Part shown: positions 21,454-28,999 of the stretch, in pieces
Numbering within the stretch: the stretch's first letter is position 1
Layout: the number at the start of each line of letters is the position of its first letter
Source: CAIWAH01 sp964602595
GTDB taxonomy: Bacteria > Verrucomicrobiota > Verrucomicrobiia > Limisphaerales > UBA9464
Length of the DNA stretch: 64,000 nt
NCBI GenBank assembly: GCA_964602595.1
Contig: CAZRRO010000004.1
Coordinates: 248,001-312,000 of the forward strand
Direction of reading: 5' to 3'
Notes under the pieces: generated by a model
The model's database searches: none
The model's input: the letters and a program-made list of their open reading frames with translations, nothing else
What the model was told of the DNA's origin: nothing
Made by a program: the position numbers and the translations under genes

Positions 21454-24182
21454 AACCATCCGCCACCCAGCGCTGGACCGTCGGCGGGTGGACTTGCGTT
21501 TGGCTCCTGCTGCTCGGGGGAATGCTCCCAAGCCAGGCTTCGCTGCCGCCCGACGCTCCGGCCCGCTGTCCCCTGGCCGCGTGGCCCACCGTCCACCGGG
21601 GCGGGACCGGCGCCACGGTGCGCTGGCAGACCGCCCATGAATTCGGGGTCATCGGCTTCGAATTGTTGGAACGCCCAGGCATCCGAATCACGAACGCGCC
21701 CCGCACCGCCAACCTCATCCTCGCGTCGAACAGTCCCACGGGCGCCCATTATCAGGTGGACCTACCCCCGGTTTCGGCCGACGGGGAACTCTGGCTCCGC
21801 ATCTGGGACGAGACCGCGCGGGGAACCGACGTGCCCGTTCGCCCGGGAAGCGCTCCGGCCGGCGGCCCTTCCCCGGCTCAGCCGGCACCGACCGCGCTCC
21901 CGCCATCGGCCCGGCCCCGGGCGATTGCGCGGCATCAGTCCGAAGCGGTGCAAGGCGTGGCCGTGCGGACCGAGTCGGCCGGGGTTCATTTCGTGAGCTT
22001 TGCCGCGCTCGGCGACGCCTTCGGCCTGCCTGCGGCCGAAATCCGCGAACTGGGGCTTGGCGGGCAGCTCAGCTTTCGTCAGCAGGGCAGGTTGGTGCCG
22101 TTCTGGCCGGCTGACGACGGCTGCCACTTCTTCGCCGCCCGCCTTGATTCGATCCACTTCGCCGGAAATGTCACCCAAGTTCGCCTGGAACCGGGGCCGA
22201 CGCTCAAGGCGCGGTCGGCGGACGCCGGGGATGCCCTCGCCGCCGGCCTGGCGGAAAGCACCCTGGAATGGGAGACGAACGCGCAGGCCGTGCCCACGTT
22301 GCCGGGCGCAGCGGAGGACGATTTCTGGATCTGGGACCCACTGCTCGGCGGCCACCCGACCCTCGGCGAACGGACCTATCCGTGCGACTTGGGAGGCTTC
22401 GCGGCCGGCGCGGGCAGCGCTTCGGTGGCGGTGACGCTGATCTCCGCCAGCGAAGCCGCCCACTCCGTGCGGGTATCGCTGAACGGCCGGGAGATTGGCA
22501 CCGAAGGCTGGACCGGGCGCGGGCGCCGCACGCTGCGACTTTCCGTGCCCGCGGGCGATTGGAACGCCGGCCCGAATTCGCTGCGCCTAACCAGCCTAGG
22601 CGACCGGCTCAGCCTGATTTACGTGGACCGATTCGCGATCACGGCCCCGCGAAACCTCGCGCCCCAGTCGGGGCCAATCCGTTTTTCCGTGAACCACGCG
22701 GGCTGGCTGGAAAGCGCCGGCGCCGCGGGCCAGGAAGTCGAGGTGTGGGACACCACCGACCCGTGGGCGCCGGTGCGGTTGACGGCGACGAACCGGGGAC
22801 CGTTGCGCTTCGCCGGTCTCGCCGAACACGCCTATTGCACCTTCGTCCGCGGAGCCGCCCTGCCCGTGGGTCCGCTCACCGCCTTTGGGGCGGAGACGCT
22901 GCGGAACCCTGGCTCAGGCGCCGACTACCTGATCTTGACGACGGAGCCGCTCCGCGAGGCGGCACTGGAACTCGCAGCCTGGCGCGAAGCTGGCGGCCTC
23001 ACCTCCCGGGTGGTCACTCACGAGAACGTAATCCAGGAATTTGGCGCCGGCGTGCCGGCGCCCTCCGCGCTCGCGGCCTTTCTCGGTCATGCACGGACGA
23101 ACTGGAACCCGGCGCCACGCTACGTCGTGATCGCCGGCGACGGCACCTACGATTACCGGGACTTTCTAGGCACCGGTGACAACCTGGTGCCGCCGTTCCT
23201 TGCGGCGACCGAGTTTGGCCGCATCGTAACGGACCGTCCGTTGGCCGCGGAGCGCGACGACAGCGAACCCGCGTTTGCCCTCGGGCGGCTGCCGGTGCGG
23301 ACCGCCGGGGAACTGCGCCAGTTCGTCGATCGCATCCGGGCATTTGAATCCCGACCGCAGGTCCGGCCCAACGCGCTGCTGCTGGCGGACCGGCCGGATG
23401 ACGGCGGGGCTTTCAGTGACCAGGTCGCCGATCTGGCCTCCCGGCTGGCCGGGGCGTTCGCAGTCGAAACGCTTCTGGGCGAAAGCCTGGACTTGCCCGC
23501 GATGCGCAGCCGCCTGGCCGTTCAACTGGCCGCCGGCGTCAACCTGTTCAACTACGTGGGCCACGGCGGACGCGACCGACTGGGCGACGGTTACCTCACC
23601 GCCGAGGACGCCAACGGCCTGGACTTCGGTCCGGAGCAACCCGTGGTGGCCGCGATGACCTGCGCCGCCGGCCAGTTCGGATTGCCGGGAGCCGCCAGCC
23701 TGAGCGAAGCCCTTCTGCTGCGGCCGACGCCGGGACCGATCGCGGTGTGGTCCCCCAGCGGATTTTCCCTGAGCTTCCAAGCGCAGCGGCTCAACGAGCT
23801 ATTCGCCTTGGAACTGAGCCGGCAGCCGGCGCGGACGCGGCTCGGTGATACGGTCCGGCACGCCTTGGCCACCTATGTCCACGAAGGCGGCGACCGGACG
23901 ACGCCGGCGCTCTACAACTTGCTCGGCGATCCGGCACTGACGCTGAACTTCGGCGCGCCGCCGCTGGTCCTCAGGCTGACAACCGAGGCAGCCGGGGTGC
24001 GGGGAATCGTCTCCGGCCCGGCCGGCGGGGCCTGTGTGCTCGAAGCCGCTGAGCGTGCGTCCGGCAACCCGTGGGAACGCATCCGCGAGCTTTCCCTCGA
24101 CGCCAATGGCGCGGCGGACTTCTTCGAGGCCACCAACGCCGAACCGGGCCACCGCTTTTTCCGGGTCCGCCCCCTGCCCTGA
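21450..24182 (+). CDS. Gingipain-like cysteine peptidase (family C25)
   Basis: This 910-residue protein has a signal peptide ending about residue 30 (MLPSQAS). Residues about 150-470 are β-sandwich/prodomain-like (VAVRTESAGVHFVSFAALG, as in C25 N-terminal regions). The catalytic domain spans about 485-830: YLILTTEPL, PRYVVIAGDGTYDYR, RLPVRT, NYVGHGG with His705, and AAMTCAAGQF with Cys738. The 33-residue His-Cys spacing equals that of gingipain R. LYNLLGDPALTLNFG closes the domain, and a C-terminal module (VLEAAERASGNPWERI...HRFFRVRPLP) follows. It is expected to act outside the cytoplasm. It is coupled to a PEP-CTERM gene upstream and a TPR gene 15 nt downstream. Processing of its operon partners is inferred. 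Confidence 0.88.
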   Translation: MKPSATQRWTVGGWTCVWLLLLGGMLPSQASLPPDAPARCPLAAWPTVHRGGTGATVRWQTAHEFGVIGFELLERPGIRITNAPRTANLILASNSPTGAHYQVDLPPVSADGELWLRIWDETARGTDVPVRPGSAPAGGPSPAQPAPTALPPSARPRAIARHQSEAVQGVAVRTESAGVHFVSFAALGDAFGLPAAEIRELGLGGQLSFRQQGRLVPFWPADDGCHFFAARLDSIHFAGNVTQVRLEPGPTLKARSADAGDALAAGLAESTLEWETNAQAVPTLPGAAEDDFWIWDPLLGGHPTLGERTYPCDLGGFAAGAGSASVAVTLISASEAAHSVRVSLNGREIGTEGWTGRGRRTLRLSVPAGDWNAGPNSLRLTSLGDRLSLIYVDRFAITAPRNLAPQSGPIRFSVNHAGWLESAGAAGQEVEVWDTTDPWAPVRLTATNRGPLRFAGLAEHAYCTFVRGAALPVGPLTAFGAETLRNPGSGADYLILTTEPLREAALELAAWREAGGLTSRVVTHENVIQEFGAGVPAPSALAAFLGHARTNWNPAPRYVVIAGDGTYDYRDFLGTGDNLVPPFLAATEFGRIVTDRPLAAERDDSEPAFALGRLPVRTAGELRQFVDRIRAFESRPQVRPNALLLADRPDDGGAFSDQVADLASRLAGAFAVETLLGESLDLPAMRSRLAVQLAAGVNLFNYVGHGGRDRLGDGYLTAEDANGLDFGPEQPVVAAMTCAAGQFGLPGAASLSEALLLRPTPGPIAVWSPSGFSLSFQAQRLNELFALELSRQPARTRLGDTVRHALATYVHEGGDRTTPALYNLLGDPALTLNFGAPPLVLRLTTEAAGVRGIVSGPAGGACVLEAAERASGNPWERIRELSLDANGAADFFEATNAEPGHRFFRVRPLP

Positions 24183-24197
24183 ATCCCCCACGATGTC

Positions 24198-25946
24198 ATG
24201 ACACCTTACGAACAGCTGACCGACCGACATCCCTTGGTTCCCCCGACCGGCCTGGGCCAGCGGTTCCCGCACCAGCGGATCTTTGTCGTCGCCGCGCTCT
24301 TCGGGTTGGTGGTGACGTTGGGCGCCGTTTCGGCCCGGCCGATTTATCGCCTCCTCAAATTGCAACGCGCCCGCCAACTGGCCCTGGAGGTCACGACGCT
24401 GGTCGACGCCGGGGCGGGGACCAACGCGTTGCCCCAGGTCCGCGTCATGCTTGGCCTGATGCCCGATGACGAGGCGGTGCTCCGGGCTGCCGCCCGCTTT
24501 TCCACCAGCAACCAGCACCCGTCCGCGCTGGCCTACTGGGAACAACTGCTAGCGCGGTCCGCCGGCTCGCGCGAAGACCGGCTCGCCTACGCCGGCGTCG
24601 CCGTGGACCAGGGCCGCTACGACGTGGCCACCCGCCTGCTCGGAGCGTTGATGCGGCGCCCCGGGGGCGACTCGGCAGCGGCGCGGCAGGCGCTTCGGCT
24701 CGCGTTGAAGCGAAGCCACTGGGAGCTGGCCGTCCGCCTGGCCGACCACGTGCTCGAACTCACCCCGGGCGACCTGCAGTGTGAGGCGTGGCGGGCCCAA
24801 GCCCGGCTCCGTTCCCCTTCGCCCGGTGCGGTCGAGGAGTCCCGGGGCACCCTGTTTGCCCTGCTCTTTCAACCAGGTGATCACTGGCGCGAATGCGCGG
24901 ATGCACTGCTGGAACTGCCCGACCTGTCACCGGCGGAATTGAACCTGTTGCGCCTCCGCGTCAATGGATCCGCGGCGGGAGGAATCCAAGACCGGCTGCG
25001 CTTGGCTTCCATCGCCTGGCGGGCCGAGCCGGAAACGCGGGCAACGTTGGTGAATCGCTGGCTGGAGTCCGCCGCCACCGAGCCCGTCGGGACGGTCCGG
25101 TTGCAGATGGGCCATTGGCTGCTCCTGCACGGGGCCGCCGAGCCGCTGCTCGCGCGGTTTCCCCCGGCCGCCTGCCGGGACAGCCGGGAGAACATGATGA
25201 TGCACGCGCTGGCGCTGGCCCGGCTCGGTCGCTGGGAGGAGGTGGCCGATGTGGCGGCGGCGGCAGGCTCGAACCTGGATCTCCACCTGGCGCGGGTATT
25301 GGCTGTGACCGCCGCCAACCTCCGGGCCGGGTCCCGGCAGCAGGAGCGAGCCCGGGCGGTCTTGGCCGAACGCGGGCTCGAGGTGCCGGAATTGCTTGAG
25401 GCGGTGCAACTGTGCACGGAGAACGGACTGAACGAGGCGGCCATCCACTTGTTGGAGCCGCTGCTGGAGTTGCCGGCTACGCTGCCGGAGGCAGCCAACC
25501 GGATCCTTCAGCTTTCATCCCGGGTCGAGAGCCTCGCCCTGCGCCGGCAGGCTCTGACTCGGCTATTGCATCATTTTCCCCACGATGCCCTGGCGCTCCA
25601 GCAGCTTGGCTACGTCGAGGCCATTCTGCCTGAGGGCAACCGCGCCGTGATCACGCGTCTGGGACGGGTTCCCGGGGTTGAAACCAACGCGGTCTCCCAA
25701 GTGGTGCTGGCTTTGGGCGAAATTCGGGCAGGACGGCACGAGGAAGCCCTGAACCGCCTGAACCGGGTAGCGCCAGCTGACCAGGCCACCGATTATCGGC
25801 TCCATCTCGCGTATGCCGCCGCGTTGGGCGCCACCGGCAACTATGGGGATGCCCGTCGCCACGGCGCCCTGGCCGCGGCCGGCCCCCTCCAGTTGGAGGA
25901 AAAGTCCTTCATCCGGAATTGGATGCCGGTCCTGGCCGGGCCCTGA
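24198..25946 (+). CDS. Membrane-anchored TPR-like protein
   Basis: This 582-residue protein has one TM helix at about residues 28-50 (IFVVAALFGLVVTLGAV) with a short cytoplasmic N-terminus. The remainder is almost entirely α-helical repeats of about 34 residues (e.g. ALAYWEQLLARSAGSREDRLAYAGVAVDQGRY, AIHLLEPLLELP, HDALALQQLGYVEAI), typical of degenerate TPRs, and likely faces the periplasm. It is the last gene of the GEVED-PEP-CTERM-C25 operon and ends 3 nt before the convergent RDD gene. A scaffold role for secretion or assembly of the operon products is an inference. Confidence 0.75.
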   Translation: MTPYEQLTDRHPLVPPTGLGQRFPHQRIFVVAALFGLVVTLGAVSARPIYRLLKLQRARQLALEVTTLVDAGAGTNALPQVRVMLGLMPDDEAVLRAAARFSTSNQHPSALAYWEQLLARSAGSREDRLAYAGVAVDQGRYDVATRLLGALMRRPGGDSAAARQALRLALKRSHWELAVRLADHVLELTPGDLQCEAWRAQARLRSPSPGAVEESRGTLFALLFQPGDHWRECADALLELPDLSPAELNLLRLRVNGSAAGGIQDRLRLASIAWRAEPETRATLVNRWLESAATEPVGTVRLQMGHWLLLHGAAEPLLARFPPAACRDSRENMMMHALALARLGRWEEVADVAAAAGSNLDLHLARVLAVTAANLRAGSRQQERARAVLAERGLEVPELLEAVQLCTENGLNEAAIHLLEPLLELPATLPEAANRILQLSSRVESLALRRQALTRLLHHFPHDALALQQLGYVEAILPEGNRAVITRLGRVPGVETNAVSQVVLALGEIRAGRHEEALNRLNRVAPADQATDYRLHLAYAAALGATGNYGDARRHGALAAAGPLQLEEKSFIRNWMPVLAGP

Positions 25947-25949
25947 CGA

Positions 25950-26639
25950 TCAGCGCTGGTAGACGACCTGCGTGCGCGCCAGCAGGTCGTGCAGGGCACG
26001 TCGTTCCGGCGTCAGCCCGATCAGCAGGTAACCGAAACCGAGCGTCGCCTTGCTCAGCCAATCCGCGAACTGCCGGCCGATGGCCTGTCCAAACCCAATC
26101 GGGGAGCCGTCCAGGCGGACAATCCGGAGGCCGAGCATGCGTTTGCCGGGCGTGGCGCCCCGCAGGGCGTTAAAGAGGATGAAATAGGCAAACGCGACCG
26201 GGATATCCACCGCGCCCAGCACGAGGAGCGCCCGGCCGAGCACCTTGGGGTTAGGCTTTTCCGCCTTCATCTCGGCTTCGATCGACTTCTGCAATTCCAG
26301 CCGGCTGTCCGCCCACGGCAGCGTGACGAACGAGATCAGGCACAGAACGATCAGCCAGTCGAAGAGGTAGGCCAGGAACCGGATCCAGAAGCCGGCCCGC
26401 CGAGGTGCCACCGACGCCGTTGGTTCAGGAGCCAAGACGGGCGGCGCAGCGACGGGCTTCGGCAGATCCCACTTCAGTTCATCCCGGCTGCCCGCCGCCA
26501 ACCAGCGGGCTTCGTCGGCGCGCCAGACCAGCGTGGAGGGCGCCACCCGGCCGTCTTCGCACCATTGCCGGAGTTCCTCCAGCGTGGCCGGGCCGTATTC
26601 GTGGCCGTCACCGCCGATGATCTTGTATTCCGCCGCCAT
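25950..26639 (-). CDS. GYF_2-RDD family membrane protein
   Basis: This 229-residue protein has an N-terminal GYF_2 domain (residues 4-55: YKIIGGDGHEYGPATLEELRQW..GRV..STLVWR). After a Pro/Ala linker comes a C-terminal RDD domain with three TM segments (about 85-225): RRAGFWIRFLAYLFDWLIVL, FAYFILFNALRGATPGKRMLGLRIV and a final helix. RDD proteins are proposed transporters or membrane adaptors; no substrate can be named. It lies downstream of another GYF_2 gene (26710-27348) on the same strand. Confidence 0.88.
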   Translation of the reverse strand: MAAEYKIIGGDGHEYGPATLEELRQWCEDGRVAPSTLVWRADEARWLAAGSRDELKWDLPKPVAAPPVLAPEPTASVAPRRAGFWIRFLAYLFDWLIVLCLISFVTLPWADSRLELQKSIEAEMKAEKPNPKVLGRALLVLGAVDIPVAFAYFILFNALRGATPGKRMLGLRIVRLDGSPIGFGQAIGRQFADWLSKATLGFGYLLIGLTPERRALHDLLARTQVVYQR

Positions 26640-26709
26640 TGAGAGGGCGGTGGATAGCGGCGGAAGGGGGTGGTCGCAAATGGAAAGACGGGCGGGCGCG
26701 TGATTCCCG

Positions 26710-27348
26710 TCAGCGCTGGCGCCGGAGTTCCCATGCGCCTTTCAGGCCGCCAAACAGCTTGAACAGGATCCAGCCATGGATGGCCGCGCTGACCATGTCG
26801 AAGGCGACCAACAGCAGCAGGCAATCGAGGGCATAAAACACGATGCCCACCGCAAACGCCCAAACGTGACCGCGGCGCGCGAACACCCCGAGCCCCGCCC
26901 AAAGCGCGATCAGCAGCGCGCCGATGGCCAAAAACACGAAGTTCCCCCCATGTCCCAAGGCGGCCATGGCATCCACCGCAAGGCACCCGATGGCGAAGCC
27001 GAAGTTGCTGCCGGACAACAGGATCACAAAGTTCACGAGCGAGAGTCCGGCGATCCAGAATAGCCAGCTGGCCCCGTCGGCAATGCCGGGGTGGGCCAGC
27101 GGTTCGACCGCAGCGGCCACGAACGGACGTGGTTCGGGGGCGCTCGGTTGGGTCGGCATCACCGCCTCCGCCGGCCAGGCAAATTCCTGGTAGTCGCCGG
27201 CCCGAAACCACCCCTCGACGTCGCTGCGGGCCATCTGCGTTTCCCGCGCCACCCGGCCCTCGCGGATCCACGACTGGATGGTTTCGTGGGAGTTGGCGCC
27301 GTAAGTCTGGCCATCGCCGGCCACGATGGTGTAGGTGGGGGAACTCAT
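26710..27348 (-). CDS. GYF_2 domain membrane protein
   Basis: This 212-residue protein starts at the ATG at 27348 (MSSPTYTIVAG). The N-terminal GYF_2 domain (residues about 4-60: YTIVAGDGQTYGANSHETIQ..GRVARETQMA) resembles that of the following RDD protein. A Pro/Ala linker precedes four to five TM helices (about 95-200). The multi-TM part does not match RDD or another family I recognise. The pairing with 25950-26639 suggests one transcription unit. Confidence 0.78.
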   Translation of the reverse strand: MSSPTYTIVAGDGQTYGANSHETIQSWIREGRVARETQMARSDVEGWFRAGDYQEFAWPAEAVMPTQPSAPEPRPFVAAAVEPLAHPGIADGASWLFWIAGLSLVNFVILLSGSNFGFAIGCLAVDAMAALGHGGNFVFLAIGALLIALWAGLGVFARRGHVWAFAVGIVFYALDCLLLLVAFDMVSAAIHGWILFKLFGGLKGAWELRRQR

Positions 27349-27461
27349 GAAACGGTGGGTTTCGCTAGCGGTTTTGCGGTTCCGGCTCAACCGTGAATTC
27401 GCCGCCGAAAATGGGCCTTGTCAGCCGGGGCTCCGCTGCTAGCGTCCGCGCTCCAATTTTT

Positions 27462-27752
27462 ATGAAGCCAGATATTCATCCGAAGAACTACCGGTTGATG
27501 ATCTTCCGGGACTCTTCGAACGGTCAGCAGTTCCTCACGCGCTCCTGCGCGAACACCAACCTGACTGCGACTTGGGAAGACGGCCAGGAATACCCCCTCT
27601 ACCTGCTGGGCATCTCGTCCTTCAGCCATCCGTTCTACACCGGACAGCAGAAGTTCGTGGATACGGCCGGCCGCGTGGACAAGTTCACGCAGCGCGCCGC
27701 CAAGACCGCCGAAATGCAGGCGGCCAAGGCGTCCACCGGCAAGAAGAAGTAG
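27462..27752 (+). CDS. rpmE2: 50S ribosomal protein L31, type B
   Basis: This 96-residue protein begins MKPDIHPKNYRLMIFRD and contains LTRSCANTNLTATWEDG, PLYLLGISSFSHPFYTGQQKFVDTAGRV and a basic tail, all typical of L31 type B. It lacks the zinc-binding CxxC of type A, as expected for this zinc-independent form. It is followed 82 nt later by prfA, a common neighbour of rpmE. Confidence 0.95.
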   Translation: MKPDIHPKNYRLMIFRDSSNGQQFLTRSCANTNLTATWEDGQEYPLYLLGISSFSHPFYTGQQKFVDTAGRVDKFTQRAAKTAEMQAAKASTGKKK

Positions 27753-27834
27753 GTTGTCGCCCGCTCACCGCCCGTCGGCCGGATTTTCCGCCGCCGGGCG
27801 GTTTTCTTTTGCCCCGATACCGTTGCCCGCCGTC

Positions 27835-28914
27835 ATGGACCTCCACCCTTTCATCAGCCATTTCCGCCAGCGTTTCGCCGAGGTGGAAGCCCGCCTCAGC
27901 GCGCCGGATGCCTTCGCCAATCCGCAGAAGGGACAGGAACTGACCCGGGAGCACGCGCGCCTGAAGGATCTGGTGGAGACCGGTGACCTGTTCCTGAAGG
28001 CAGAGGCCGAATTGGCCGACAACCGGGCGATGCTCGCCGCCGAGGCGCCGGGTTCCGAAATGGCCCTGCTGGCCGCCGAGGAGATCCAGCGACTGGAGGC
28101 GACCTTCGGCCGCCTCACCCAACGGCTGCGGGAAGGCATCGTGCCGCCCAGCCCAAGTGATTCGCGCAACTCGATCCTCGAACTCCGCGCGGCCGCCGGC
28201 GGGGCGGAAAGTGCGCTGTTCGCCGCCGATTTGCTCCGCATGTATCAGCGCTACGCCGAGGGCAAAGGCTGGAAATTTGAGGTGATGGACGCCAGTCCGT
28301 CCGACCTGGGCGGTCTCAAGGACGTGGTCGTGGGCGTCAGCGGCACCGACATCTACAAGCGGCTGAAGTTCGAGTCCGGCGTGCATCGGGTGCAGCGAGT
28401 GCCGGCCACCGAGGCGCAGGGCCGCATCCACACCAGCACGGTCACCGTGGCGGTGATGCCCGAGGCGCAGGAAATCGACGTCGTCATCAAGCCCGAGGAC
28501 CTCGAAATCAACGTCTGCCGCGCCGGCGGCCATGGCGGCCAGGGCGTCAACACCACGGACTCGGCGGTGCGCATCCTGCACAAGCCCACCGGCACCGAGG
28601 TGCGGTGTCAGGACGAACGTTCACAGCTCAAGAACAAGGCCAAGGCCATGATCGTCCTCCGGTCCCGGCTGCTGGAACGCAAGCTGGCCGAGGAAGCGGA
28701 GAAGGTGGCCAAGGAACGCAAGGAACAGGTCGGCACCGGCGAACGCAGCGAGAAGAGCCGCACCTACAACTTCCCGCAGAACCGGGTCACCGACCATCGC
28801 GTGGACCTGACGCTCTACAATCTCAGCGCCGTCATCGAAGGCGACCTGGATCCATTGATCGAGCCGCTGATGGCTGACGAACTGCAGCGCAAGCTGGCTG
28901 AGCTCAAGCTCTGA
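27835..28914 (+). CDS. prfA: Peptide chain release factor 1
   Basis: This 359-residue RF1 recognises UAA and UAG and triggers peptidyl-tRNA hydrolysis. The stop-codon tripeptide PAT is at 190-192 (VQRVPATEAQGRIHTS) and the catalytic GGQ at 234-236 (AGGHGGQGVNTTDSAV). The C-terminal YNFPQNRVTDHRV is also typical. Start is the ATG at 27835 (MDLHPFI); upstream in-frame residues look non-coding. It sits behind rpmE2. Confidence 0.97.
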   Translation: MDLHPFISHFRQRFAEVEARLSAPDAFANPQKGQELTREHARLKDLVETGDLFLKAEAELADNRAMLAAEAPGSEMALLAAEEIQRLEATFGRLTQRLREGIVPPSPSDSRNSILELRAAAGGAESALFAADLLRMYQRYAEGKGWKFEVMDASPSDLGGLKDVVVGVSGTDIYKRLKFESGVHRVQRVPATEAQGRIHTSTVTVAVMPEAQEIDVVIKPEDLEINVCRAGGHGGQGVNTTDSAVRILHKPTGTEVRCQDERSQLKNKAKAMIVLRSRLLERKLAEEAEKVAKERKEQVGTGERSEKSRTYNFPQNRVTDHRVDLTLYNLSAVIEGDLDPLIEPLMADELQRKLAELKL

Positions 28915-28999
28915 CGGCGGGACGAGCCGTTCATTCGTGGGCGGCGCCGGCGCATGAACGCCTTGCGGTGCGCAAACCTTGGGCGAAAGCTCGCACCCG

